64,000 nt of DNA from Ramazzottius varieornatus (GCA_001949185.1 BDGG01000007.1:1074730-1138729); one strand, 5' to 3'. Counted from the first letter of the stretch, positions 33,884 through 45,432 are shown. A program made the numbers and translations. Notes: a model not told the origin generated them from the letters alone.

Positions 33884-35215
33884 TCAGCCGTAAAATAGAC
33901 TGAATGTGTAGTTCCACCAGTCAACGAAAGATGTACCACAGCTGGTCCAGAAGGCATCGTAAGGTTTCCTTCTGTTGGTCGAATCCTTCTGATAGAGCGG
34001 AGTTCGATAACCGTTTTGGTTTACAGGTGGCTGTTCTTTGGGTTGTAGACCCAAGAACTCTGCGAAGGGCGGACTGAACTGGATTAGGGCGTAAAGAATG
34101 GTGGCGCCCAGAAGAGTACCCAGCCAGAACGGGAGACTGGAACCTTCGGCTCTATTAATCAACAGGAACATAATGCAGTCGAACCGCAAATTAAATCAGC
34201 TGGATCGTCGCTCGAAGTCGCGCATATTTTCACTGTTATTGGCCGAGAGTGTGCGCCACGTGCAAAAACGATGATGTCCTTATCTTTTGCCAACTTACGA
34301 AAGAACTATCGAATTAGCAGTACTTACGTGGATAGTCTGGAGCTCCACGACGACCCGGAAGACGTTTGCGAAGGCCGTCTGAACTCGCCCGACGACATGC
34401 GGTCACCTCCGCCCCGATCTCTGATTGTCTCATACGAGCTGCCGGTGTCTGAGCTGGACCACGTTCTGTCTGTCCCGCTGGAATTGCTGCCGCTGCCATA
34501 CGATGTAGCCAGTGAGGGCCCGCTGGACCCACTTGAGGAAGTACTACCAGAAACGATGGTTTGACTACAGGAATCGGTGAGGTGAGTACTAGTACGAGAG
34601 GGTGTGAAACCCGAAGATTCCAATGATGGGGTCGTCCGTATCCGCCGCTCTCTCCGCATCACGTTCTCCAGCTGCTCCTTGGCGTAATCAAACTGCGCAG
34701 ACAAGTCGATGGATTAGTACAAGAATAAATTTCATCGAATACTGTCGACTAAAAGTTCAATTGTTCAAGGTGCGAAGGTCACGGCTGAAGTTAACGAGGG
34801 GAGTAAAAACAATGGTTTCCGATCTTGCCTGTAAGTTGAGGTAGCAGTCAATTTGCTGGAGATTATTTTGGAAAGCACGATGAATAAGATCAGGTGATGC
34901 GTTATCTGGTTGAATATTGTCCCACACGTATTCCGATAGATATTTGAAGCGGTCATCGATGTCACGCAGTAAGCGATCACAACAGTTGCCGAGCATAAAC
35001 TCGTACTCTTGCCAATCCCTAAATCATACATAGTATAAAGGACAAGGACAAAATTTAGCAACCAGTAAACAGATCAGATGCCGAACCAACCGTGGATGAT
35101 CCTTGGGCCGGTCAAATTCCGTCCTGCGTGAAAGATCAAAGTCGCGTACAAAGTAACCGCTGGCATCCTCATAGACATCATTTCCAGATCTGTCCCCATA
35201 ACCACTTCGCGACAT
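33884..35215 (-). CDS. Unrecognised Ser-rich protein with C-terminal membrane helix
   Basis: Exon 1 (from 35215) reads MSRSGYGDRSGNDVYED... and probably ends at CCACG before GTTGG (about 35090). Exon 2 starts near 35018 with DWQEYEFMLGNCCDRLLRDI and is helical (DRFKYLSEYVW, LIHRAFQNNLQQI). Exon 3 (34692-34328) is FDYAKEQLENVMRRERRI followed by about 90 Ser/Thr/Gly-rich residues. Exon 4 (34151-33884) has a hydrophobic helix (FWLGTLLGATILYALI) then 60 residues ending NYTFSLFYG. The exon 3/4 phase agrees (AC|A); the end of exon 2 is uncertain. A single helix near the C-terminus with no signal peptide suggests a tail-anchored or organelle membrane protein. No family recognised. The exon 3/4 intron holds a copy of the short hairpin repeat. 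Confidence 0.55.
34217..34273. repeat. Short hairpin repeat, copy 2 (in intron)
   Basis: GTCGCGCATATTTTCACTG TTATTGG then GTGTGCGCCACGTGCAAAAACGATG: same unit as at 7542, 46633, 47362 and 47433. Confidence 0.5.
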
Positions 35216-35455
35216 TGAGTTCCCAAATCACGTTTCTTTCATACGGCTCATTTGATGATCGATTTCATCGTACTGCTTTCGCACTAGACCGATCGTGCCT
35301 TAAACAGGACATATTCGCCTCTTGAGAATCCCCGAAGCTGGCATCAGCATCTCTAATGTTGTCAAGGGAATTGGTTTCGGCTAAGAACTGCGTCACTTCG
35401 GGAGAATCGCATGTTCAAATCATTTGCTCACGTGGTTGCCACTTCCCGGTTCAGT

Positions 35456-36869
35456 TTACAGCATAGCCCACAAAGAGTCGTCTACACTATAGACACCATT
35501 CCGATCCACCTCTCCACCTCGCAGAAGAGCTATCAAAGTGCAAATATTCGACACATACGTGCAAACCACGGAATCAGCCAAAGCCGCCAGAAACATCGAA
35601 ACCACCATTTCCGTCGCCGCTTCTTCTCGTATCCATAATGGCAGACTGTTAAATTTGTGCTGATCGTGTTCTCGGTCCAACACTGAAGATCTTGACCAGC
35701 TGTCGTTCACCTGCTTCATTCCTTCGGAATAGTCCAGTATTCTGAACCGTCCTCCAGCTTTCGTCCTGAACTCGTCGCATGTAATCTTTCCATCGCACAT
35801 TAGGAAAACTGTTCTTGGACACTGAGAAACCTCTCTGCATATCTGCAGCAATTTCGAAAGGTACGTTCCAGCTGATGCGAGCGCTAGAAACTCGTTTATT
35901 TTATCGCCTTTCCGAATATGAACGACTGCGTACATTCCGTGTGACTTGGTCAATTGTTCCCACATGATCCGTATCAGCGTAAGAATCCTCTTGCCAGGCT
36001 GTAGGAAAGCTCGTGCAACTACTGACTTTTTGCCGAAATATTCCTCGATGGAGATATTGTTCGGTAATGTACGAATGGCTCTCCAGTGAGCTCTGTTGTT
36101 CCTCCCGCTGTTTATGTCGAGTAGGGCGTGGTGACCCTTCATCGACACCGAGGCTTCTTCTAGTGATACCTGCACGTTGTACTTTGCGGCAGTTTCAGTG
36201 GAAGGTTTGACTATTGCACAGGGAGAATGAGCTGCGAAATCTTTAAACGTCTTCTCAAAGTTCCCGTAATTCCATTCATGTGCAGTCAGATAGAAACGCC
36301 GTCGTGGTTGAATTAACGTGCATAATGTGAATACTGCCAGGGCAGTGTTCAGCGCACTGGTCATTCCGCGGGTAATAATACTGCTTTTGTATATGTTTCG
36401 ACGAGGACCGCCACCGATACCGACAGTGTAGGAGTTCGTATACTTGTTGCAGCTGCTTAGATAATCCTGCCGAAAATGGCGCACCTGCAAATATCAGTCT
36501 TATTAGCGTGGAGTCTTGGACAGTAGCGGAAATTTCTGAGGCGACGGATCCGCTTTGTCACACTTGGCTACAGTGCTTTGTTGTGCAGAACTAGGAATCT
36601 TTGCAGTAATGGCGCAGTCGACTTACGCTGGATGTTTCGATAGTTTGCCTCCATTTTTCGGCGAACCTAGGTTTTGTTCGAGAAGCTTGGACAGGCCAAT
36701 CCTTGACTCCATGAGACAACCGAAAGATGGTTTTAGCAATGCGGGGCTTCAAGTCAAGTCTGCCGCTCGGTTGGTCAAAGGGCGCAATGTGGGCAATGTT
36801 CGGAGTACTAATTATTCCGAGAACCACGAAAAGTCCAAAGATTGATGTGAGAACCTCGACGAAAACCAT
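35456..36869 (-). CDS. FUT8-like (GT23) fucosyltransferase
   Basis: Two exons, 36869-36627 and 36484-35456, with a 142-bp GT/AG intron in phase 0, giving 423 codons. The N-terminus MVFVEVLTSIFGLFVVLGII is a signal anchor, so a type II Golgi protein is predicted. The catalytic part shows RGMTSALNTALAVF, the conserved VVHIRKGDK (about 268-276; vertebrate FUT8 has VHVRRTDK), and near the end DSVVCTYVSNICTLIALL (about 388), matching the GT23 C-terminal motif that closes the GDP-fucose site. At 423 residues it is shorter than FUT8 (~575): the N-terminal coiled coil and C-terminal SH3 domain are missing. The substrate could be N-glycan core GlcNAc or another acceptor. The first Arg of the FUT8 RR pair is kept but the second is Lys, so specificity may differ. 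Confidence 0.72.
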
Positions 36870-38667
36870 TAGGTGCGAGTAGACAGAACGCGATACTTGA
36901 AATTCCAGCGGGTAGGCAAAAATTGTTACAGCTCACCTAGTTGTGCTGTCGGTGTAGAATGCTGTATAATTTTGACAATCAAGATCGACGCTTCTTTCTG
37001 TTTTTCTCTCATCTCACTTTGATCTGCATCAGTGTATGGCGTCATGTTCCACCCGAACAGTTGCACTACTGATATTATAAATTCAGATCGGGCATTAGGG
37101 CGCATCTCGAAAGAAAAAGTGTATCAGAGCTCTCTGTCTTATTACAGTGGCCTGCTGTGTGCACGAGCGTAGGTGTGACTCTGACTGTGAAACATGTGGC
37201 GGAACGATCACACAGAGCGCCAAGTTATTCCGCTGGCTCCTGAGATGGCAGCATCGTGATACAGTGCACGACAAAATTAACCGTTAAAAATGGTCGTAAC
37301 ACTCCAGCTGAGCTTACTTACGACTCAGCCAATGAGAACTAGGTTTCGCTCCATGCGCAAATCTCATTGGCTTTAACTATCTGGCTCCATACACCCATTT
37401 TTGACGGTTTATTTTGTCGTACACTGTAAGCGTGAAGTGTAGTTAAGGTTGTAAATTCCTAATTCCATTCCGTTCCATTCCTGGAATTCCGTTCCGTTCC
37501 AAGGGGTAGCTGTTTGGAACGGTGGAATTCCTATTTGGAAGACTAGCAAAAGTCGGATAAAATTCACGAATTCCACGAGGTAAACAGTCGAAGACCCAGC
37601 AGATCCTGTCGAAAAACTGAACCCAATGCTGGCTCACACATGCCTACCACTGAGGCTAATTGGTCGTTCAGTTGAACGACCAATAGCATTTTCGATCCGT
37701 CGCACTAAAGAATGCGGCGCATTCAACTGTGCGTAAGTCCTTGATTTTCCCTTGAAAACTCAAGTCCGACAAGACCAAAAGTTCGGATCGGCCAATCTCC
37801 AGCTGGCTTTCAGTCTCAAAACCTATATTTTCTGATGACTTCAGTTCATGTTTACTATTTTAGATGGGTATGTGAAAAGAACTAAACTGGCAAATGGGAG
37901 TCTGGAATTTTAGATTTTTGCGACGACCTTCTGGAGAAGGAAAAAGGAATATAGGAATATTAAGAATTCCTTTCCTATTTTCCATTCCAATGGCATTGGG
38001 CCTGGAATTTACAACCTTAAGTGTAGTACTAGCTAGGGTTAATACAGTACAGTCGCTCGAAATGTGTACAAAATTTCTCAAATTCTAATCACGAAATCAT
38101 CCAAAGTTAACAATACTGCTCAACATACCCACACAGACAGAAACGTGCGACTTGATTACTTGATTAAGCCAGTCAAGGCACGGTATGCAGTACGTGTGAG
38201 GTAATTTTCATCTTTAGCTTGGCATGCATTTTGGTGTATGTTTAGCAGGCCTTGAACTGAAACCGAAAACTGTTATACAAGTTTCGAGCGACCGGACTCA
38301 CTGGCCCCGAAATGGACATGGACTGCTTAACAGTCAGAGCCGTTCTCCTGCGGTCTACCATCTTCTTGTCGAATGACGCCCGTGGCGCGTTTTATCTTGT
38401 CCGATTCTATGAGGTAGGTCCCAATGGCCTTTCATGAACGCCACATCTGGCGTTCATAAAGCTCATAAAGCTTTTCTGCACGACGAACTTTTTTACGCAC
38501 GAAGGCGCACTGCGGATACTACTTTTTGATACCATTTTCATGTATTCAGAAAGCTAGGCAAAATGTCCAGGACAGCCACCCTCTGCTCAGGTTCGCTCCC
38601 ATACGAAAGTAAATACTGAAGAAATCTTAATTTCTAGTGCTTATCGCTAGCTGTTGAAGAAGATAAG
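36870..38667. other. Intergenic; one MITE, no gene
   Basis: Apart from the MITE at 37262-37426, I see repeated GGAATTCC-type motifs at 37450-37520 (ATTCCATTCCGTTCCATTCC-like) and an inverted echo near 37960-38000, but no coding signal. Confidence 0.5.
37260..37428. mobile_element. MITE flanked by TA (CAGTGCACGACAAAATTA family)
   Basis: Element 37262-37426, ends CAGTGCACGACAAAAT and ATTTTGTCGTACACTG, flanked by TA on both sides. Inner parts (ACCGTTAAAAATGG / CCATTTTTGACGGT) also pair. Related to the copy nested at 6244. The TA target and CAGT ends suggest mobilisation by a Tc1/pogo-type transposase. Confidence 0.75.
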
Positions 38668-40222
38668 CTATTGATGGGACAATGGCACTTTGGGGATTTC
38701 GGTGTAAGTATTCGAAACAGTAAAATTAAGTGACAGCGTAGTATCGCTGCTGTTGCCGACGTAGACCATAAAGCGACCAGCTTCCACCGTCCAGTGCCAG
38801 TTGATGTCCAGAAAGCCCAGTTCTTTCTTCCCCAAGACAAAATCCACCTGTTTCTTTTCACCGACCGCCAAATGGATCTTCTTGAAAACTTGCAAATGTC
38901 GCAAAGGTCGTGCCACGCTGGCCGCCACATCCCGAACGTACAACTGAACCACTTCGTCACCTTCTCTTTTACCGGTATTTTTCACATCAACACTGACTTT
39001 AATGGAATCCGCCGCCTGCAGACACGTTGCATTGCTGCGCAGATTGCTAAACTGGAATGTGGTGTAGCCGAGCCCAAAACCAAACGAGTACAAGGGTTCG
39101 TTGGGTGAGTCAATGTAGCGTGCGGTGTATTGCTGGCGTGCGTCGGGAAATGGCTGGGGCTTTCCAGGTTGCTTCCAGTCTTAGTGGATGGACACTTGAC
39201 CCACCGACCGTGGAAATGTCATGGGCAGTTTGCCACTGGGGTTGACATCGCCGAAGAGGACATCGGCTACAGCTGGTCCGCCCATGGTACCCGGCCGCCA
39301 CGTCACCAGAATGGCGGGAGCGATAGTGGCCAGTTCTTCGATTGTCAGTGGTCGACCGTTCATCAGCACCACAACGAATGGCTTGCGCGTACCCGCGATG
39401 GCTTTGACCAAAGCCATCTGTCGGCCTAACCGTAGAAATGAAATATCTCACTATTCGAAATAAAAGTTTTAGACAAGGGACTTTAATGTACCTGGTAGAC
39501 CAATGTCCACTTGTGAAGCTGTTTCTCCATTAAACTCTTTCGGTTCTCCCAGGACCAGTACCTCCATATTGGTAGCGGCTGCCACTTTGACTGCCTCCGC
39601 AAAGCAGGTAGTGGATTCACAGGTGAAATTACATCCTGGCGCATACTTTACGGCAGCAGAGCCTAGTCTGTTGATGATTGCTTCGAGCAACGTCACAGAA
39701 TCATCAGCACTGGCCTGTGCATTCCAGGAGCTCATAGTTTGTTCCTTGTCGTTGGCCAATGATCCAATAACCGCTACCCGCTTTACCCTCTTGCTGATTG
39801 GCAGTGTGTTCTTGTCGTTCTTCAGAAGTACGAATGTACCAGCTGCTAGTTTGCGGGCTGTTTGAAGATTATTCTGGTTGAGGACGATTTTGCTGGCTAG
39901 TCTCTCATCGGTGTACGGATTGTCGAATAACCCAAGACGAAACTTTGCCCGAAGAATGTGTCCGACTGCTGCGTCGACCGTATCCATTGTAACTTTCTTG
40001 TCCCTGATCAGCTGTGCGGTATTGTTGGCGTAACTTGCCGACACCATCTCCATGTCTATTCCGGCGTTGAGGGCGTGCATGGCAGCTTCAGCGTCGTCAG
40101 CCGAAAACTGCGGGTTGATCGAGTCGCTAATACTCATGAAGTCGCTGACGACCATTCCGTCGAAGCCCCATTCCTCTCGGAGGATTTTACGCAGCATCCA
40201 TTGGTTGCCGGATATGGGAACA

Positions 40223-40533
40223 CCGTTGAGGTCCATGTAGGCTGTCATGACGGACCCGATTCCCGCCTCGATGGCGGCCTTGAAGGGCGGAAGGTAGACT
40301 TCGCGGAGTTGGCGTTCGCTCATGTCGACACTGGCATAGTCGCGACCCGCTTCGGCGGCACCATAACCGGCAAAGTGCTTGGCACAGGCCATTACTTTGT
40401 CCGGTCGGCTGTAGTCGTTTCCTGCGAACAAGTTCATGATGTTAACATGTATGAGATGTGAGAGCTCGGCAAACAAACTCGACCAGATTACTTTCCCCCA
40501 GTGACGCACGCTCCCGTTGTTATTGACCGATTG
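40223..40533. repeat. 311-bp tract identical to 44325-44635
   Basis: Covers part of exon three and most of the intron of copy A. Identical base for base to copy B while flanking coding sequence differs frequently. Confidence 0.92.
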
Positions 40534-40879
40534 AACGCGCCACTTGAAGCGAAGATGTAGACTAGTTTGTTTTCCGAGCTCGGCACGTGTCGAGATCGGC
40601 ATACATACCCTGAATCCAAGGACACGAGCTTTGGCCATCTCGCTACCCAAAAACGCATCCTCCCCAGATCCTTCCATGACGCGACCCCATCGCGGATCTC
40701 TGGCCAAGTCCATTATGGGTGCAAAGGTCCAATGGATGCCACTGACGCGGGCTTCGGCTGCGGCAATGGAGTCTGCGAGCTTGGCGGCTTGGGGATCCCA
40801 ACTGGCTGCTTCGCCCAGTGGAATCTGGAACAGCGTTTTGTATCCATGAATAACATCGAAGCCGAAGAGTAGGGGAATC

Positions 40880-40911
40880 TGTTGTCGGGAAGACATGTTG
40901 TCGGGAAGACA
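40880..40911. repeat. 16-bp tandem duplication (frameshift in GH3 copy A)
   Basis: TGTTGTCGGGAAGACA occurs twice without spacer. On the minus strand the first pass reads AAMSSRQ and continues in frame only if one unit is skipped. Confidence 0.85.
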
Positions 40912-41124
40912 TGGCCGCCTTTTGTAACGTGTTCAGGTTCGCTGCTCCTCGCACGCCGAGAACTGAACCCAGTAGGCCTCTCTTTGCCAGGTCGAAGAGC
41001 CGGGGCGGGGCTGGAAGGTCCTGCCCGAGTACACCGATCAGTTGTTGCATTTGGCCCAGCTTTTCCTCCAGTAACATGTCTTTGATGAGGGCAGTTATTC
41101 TCTTTTCATTGTCGGACCCCTTTT

Positions 41125-42759
41125 TATACTTGGAGGATTATACGCTCGTGAAGCACAATGCAAGACGGCAAAGTATCCATACATTCAAGGAAACCTTAAA
41201 AGGTCACCATGGCCCAACTTACGCATTTTGTACGCCGTTGTCCGCATTTGTTAGTGAGATCAAAGATGGGTAAGCGGAAACAAAAGACACCAGAAGGCAA
41301 ATACTGGATACTCTGACGATCATTGCAGTAAATTTTCGGGCACCCAAAGGAAGTTTGTACCAACGCCAAACGAGAGATCAGTTCAAAATAAATAAGCAGG
41401 TTTCGTTCACGAAGTACCACAAGATGGTCTGATCCCTTACGTAGAGACTTCTGCAGAGATGCCGACGAATGACAAGCAAGAGGTTTGTTCTCAACCGGCA
41501 GGCTTTGTACCGAGTGGTTTGAACGTTCGCGCTCTTAACTTCCACGTTCTGCTGGATCACGGCACTTGCTCCTGGTTACGACAGTTCCAAGCGCCGTTAT
41601 TCAACCTTGAGTATTCGTGTCAGCCGGATATCGAATTTAGTATCCCGTTTCGACGATAAGTGTCTCTAAATCCCAAATAATTATCGGCTGTGGCCTGGAA
41701 ATTTGCCTTCTACAGTAATACTGTATCTGTGCCAAAGATCGAAATATCGGGTTTACGGCGTTCTACTTGTTCCGCTCACTACGTGGATGTGGGCTGTATC
41801 GCAAAGATTGTCTCATTAAGATAACGCAATCGGTACTGCTACAGCACTATATTGTATAAGGTTCGGCAGTAATCTTCTTGAACTCAAAAGTACGAAACCT
41901 GATGGTTATGAAGGAGAGCCCCCCAAAGCCGAATGAACTGGTTTTATCAACTTTTGGAACCAAGCAAGCAGTTAGGCAAACCTAATCATCAAACGCCCCT
42001 ATACATAAAAGTCATCATCATCGCCCTCATATTCTTTCAACTGGTAATTTATCGAACGAAAAATCCAACATACAATACACCAGGATCATTCAGGGCAAAG
42101 CGACAAGCGACACACTGTACATCAACCATTCATTCTGTCCGGTAACCGTACACTTGACTATCAAACAAAAGACTACTGCGTCCATTCGTAGCACATCGAT
42201 GACAACTTTACTCCATTTGAAGGTACTACAGAACAGTAGATGGCAAACTTTGCTTCCCATTGCCAGAATATCTCTGTAAGTACAGCCTGCCGTAACCGTA
42301 CGATAAGTCAAACGGCCAGTTGGATCTGGACACTACATGCGATTTTGTTTCTACCTGTGAGCTGTGATCATGACTTGTGCCTTGTCGTGCCTTGCAGTCA
42401 AAACTGTATGTTGAACGGTATGGGCTAGTGATGCAACAGGTGGATCGTTCTCTCCTTGATTGATTTACATGCTCCTTGCCAGTCCTAATTACTCGCGTCC
42501 CCCACGGGCCCGGCCATCGATGAATCTTTACAAAATGAGGTCTTTACAAATGGCCAATCCTGTTTTTCCTGTCACAGAAGAGAGTCGCAGACTAGAACCT
42601 GAGTGCAGAATTACGTTTCGACAGCCATAACACCGTAGCATTCAGTACGTAAATGTCAATGGATCTGGAAACAATTCCCAGCTTTTGAGTTTATTTTTAG
42701 GCCATTATATTGCTGTAAAACTACCAAACTAAGCTCGTAAAATCCGATTGCGAGGTAAC
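41125..42759. other. Between the two GH3 copies; no gene recognised
   Basis: Expected place of the secretion-signal exon of copy A. A minus frame (41420-41196, starting MVLRERNLLIYFELISRLAL) has a weak hydrophobic start but no convincing splice to the body. Confidence 0.4.
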
Positions 42760-45432
42760 CTATTGGTACAAAGACTGGCTAGCTTTCGGTCTCTCAAAAT
42801 ACGTGTTCGTCACCGTGAGGTTCGCCGAAAGCGTCGTATCGCTGCTGTTCCCCACATAAATTATAAAGATCCCGCTTCCACCGTCCACTGCCAGTTTCCG
42901 TCCAAGAACCCAAGTTCCTTTTCGCCAAGCACAAAGTCTATCTGTTTCCCTTCCGCCACAGCCAAAAGCACTTTCCTGAAAGCTTTCAACTGTCGCACCG
43001 GTCGAGTCACGCTAGCCGCCACATCCCGAACGTACAACTGAACCACCTCGCTTCCTTCTCTCCGTCCCGCATTTTTCACATCCACGCTAACCTCAATGTT
43101 ACCAAAATGAATGCGACGTAGTCCGTCGCATTCATTTTGGTAACATTGAGTCGCAAACTTCTAAACTCGAACGTGGTATAGCTCATTCCAAACCCAAATG
43201 GATACAGTGGTTCATTCGGTGAATCGATGTAGTGTGACGTGAAGGCAGTGCGAACGCCCTTGACCGGTTGAGGCTTGCCAGGTTGTCGGTAATCGTAATG
43301 AATGGGTATTTGGCCAACCGACCGAGGAAATGTCATGGGTAGTTTGCCGCTAGGGTTGACATCACCGAAGAGGACATCGGCCACGGCAGGTCCACCCATG
43401 GTACCGGCTCTCCACGTCACAAGGATGGCGGGTGCGTTGGCTGCCAGCCATTCGATGGTTAATGGTCGACCAGTCATCAGCACGACGACGTACGGTTTAC
43501 CGGTGGCCGCGATGGCCTTCACCAAATCCAGTTGTCGACCTAAAAAGACCAACGTACGAAATAGTTAATAAGGATAAAAGGGAGCCCGTGTACCGGTAAG
43601 ACCAATGTCCACTCTTGAAGCCGTTTCACCAGAATATTCCTTCGGCTCCCCAACGACCAGAACGACCATGTCAGACTCTCGCGCAAGGTCTACGGCAGTC
43701 GTGAATCCTGAGGCCGATTCACAAAAGACATCACAGCCCGGAGCGAATTTAACAGAAGTCGGACCGATCTTGTCCACGATGCCTTGCAGGATCGTCACCG
43801 AGTCTTCGGCTTTTGCATTGGCCGACCAAAAGTCTAACGTCTGCGTTTGATTGGTCGCTAGCGACCCGATGACTGCCAGACGCTTGATGGATTTACTAAG
43901 CGGCAGGATATTATTCTCGTTCTTCAGAAGGACGAATGTACCAGCTGCGATTTTGCGAGCAATGGCGAGATGGTCTGCTGTGAGCACCGTATGGTTCGCC
44001 AAAGTCTCATCGGTGTACGGGTCATCAAATAATCCAAGCCGAAATTTAGCTCGGAGAACGTGTCGAACTGCATCGTCCACAGTCTTCATAACCACCTTGC
44101 CTTCTTTAAGCAGCTGTGGTGTATTGTTAAAGTAGATGGTGGAGACCATTTCCATGTCTACACCAGCATTGAGTGCATACATGGCGGCTTCGGCATCGTT
44201 CGCGGACAGTTGCTGGTTGGTCATGTCGCTGATGCTGAAGTAGTCGCTGACGACCATCCCATCGAAACCCCATTCGTGGCGGAGGACTTGCCGGAGCAAC
44301 CACTGGTTTGCAGAAGCCGGAATGCCGTTGAGGTCCATGTAGGCTGTCATGACGGACCCGATTCCCGCCTCGATGGCGGCCTTGAAGGGCGGAAGGTAGA
44401 CTTCGCGGAGTTGGCGTTCGCTCATGTCGACACTGGCATAGTCGCGACCCGCTTCGGCGGCACCATAACCGGCAAAGTGCTTGGCACAGGCCATTACTTT
44501 GTCCGGTCGGCTGTAGTCGTTTCCTGCGAACAAGTTCATGATGTTAACATGTATGAGATGTGAGAGCTCGGCAAACAAACTCGACCAGATTACTTTCCCC
44601 CAGTGACGCACGCTCCCGTTGTTATTGACCGATTGCACGCGCCACTTGAAGCGAAGATGTGGACTAGTTTGTTCGCCTAGCTCTCATACTTCTCGAGATG
44701 TCGAGATGTCCAGATTGGTATACAAACCCTGGAATCCGTGGACACGAGCTCTGGCCATTTCGCTACCCAAAACCGAATCTTCTCCGGCACCTTCCATAGC
44801 ACGTCCCCATCTTGGGTCTCTCGCAATATCCACCATTGGTCCGAAGGTCCAGCTGATGCCACTTGCCCTGGCTTCAGCTGCTGCGATGGACGCCGACAGT
44901 TCCACGGCGTCAAGGTCCCAGCTGGCTGCTCCAGCCAGCGGAATGGGGAACAAGGTACGATAACCATGGAGGACGTCGAACCCAAATATCAGCGGGATCT
45001 TCTGCCGGGAATATAAGGCTGCTCGTTGCAGTGCGTTGACTTTGTCTGCTCCCCGAATGTTGAACACCGAACCGATGAGTCCTCTCTTCGCGAGGTCGAA
45101 TAATACAGGTGTCGCTGGTAGATCTTCCCATGGATTGCCGGCTTGCTGTTGAAGCTGTCCCAGCTTTTCCTCCAGCGACATGTTAGCGATGAGAACAGTG
45201 ATTTTCTTTTCGATTTCAGCCGCATTATATCTGAAACCAGGAAAAATTCATCGTTTGGGTACAACGGTAAAATCTAGAGGGATGCAAATTATTCATGATT
45301 TCCATGGTAGAGAAGAAAAGAGGAGCAGGATAATGGGACCACGCACGAGCTCTTTCGGCTCGCTTCCACACCGAAAAACGCTAGAAGGATAACAGGGAGC
45401 AGAACAATGCCTTTCAAGGATAAGATTTCCAT
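42760..45432 (-). pseudogene. BglX-type GH3 beta-glucosidase, copy B (two lesions)
   Basis: The signal-peptide exon starts at 45432: MEILSLKGIVLLPVILLAFF GVEASRKSS. Next exon (about 45235-44728): AEIEKKITVLIANMSLEEKL, FGFDVLHGYRTLFPIPLAGA, DIARDPRWGRAMEGAGED. An intron (44727-44524), then KVMACAKHFAGYGAAEAGRD and the nucleophile motif GMVVSDYFSIS. Another small intron (about 43600-43540), then RQLDLVKAIAATGKPYVVVL, FGDVNPSGKLPMTFPRSVGQ, LYPFGFGMSYTTFEF and the fibronectin-like tail, ending TAG at 42760-42762. The frame is broken by an inverted duplication at 43092-43150 that adds about 20 bp relative to copy A, and by a one-base deletion near 42868 (VEAG, then FIIYVGNSSDTTLSA in another frame). 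Copy A keeps Y where this frame reads HYDYRQPGKP. A secreted enzyme if functional. Confidence 0.8.
43092..43150. repeat. Perfect inverted duplication (27-bp arms, 5-bp spacer) in GH3 copy B
   Basis: Left arm 43092-43118 and right arm 43124-43150 are exact reverse complements around TAGTC. Copy A has no counterpart and is 20 bp shorter here. Confidence 0.92.

Larger units (their letters stand above)
38668..41124 (-). pseudogene. BglX-type GH3 beta-glucosidase, copy A (two lesions)
   Basis: GH3 beta-glucosidases release terminal glucose from beta-glucosides. Blocks in order: NEKRITALIKDMLLEEKLGQ (about 41110), FGFDVIHGYKTLFQIPLG, DLARDPRWGRVMEGSGEDAF, an intron (40608-40422), KVMACAKHFAGYGAAEAGRD, the catalytic-nucleophile motif FDGMVVSDF, LLKNDKNTLPI, a 66-bp intron (39491-39426), VVLMNGRPLTIEEL, FGDVNPSGKLPMTFPRSVGQ, then a C-terminal fibronectin-III-like domain (VVQLYVRDVAASVARPL). 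The order matches bacterial periplasmic BglX. Lesions: a 16-bp tandem duplication (40880-40895 / 40896-40911) shifts the frame, and TAA at 39181-39183 replaces a Tyr codon present in copy B. The N-terminal secretion-signal exon is not identified. Confidence 0.8.

Noticed and set aside
34271-34564. 97-codon plus frame
   Set aside because: Antisense to the Ser-rich exon of the minus-strand gene at 33884-35215.
39958-40461. 167-codon plus-strand frame, repeated at 44060-44563
   Set aside because: Exact antisense of the GH3 coding sequence in both copies; the duplicate frame reflects the shared tract, not a gene.
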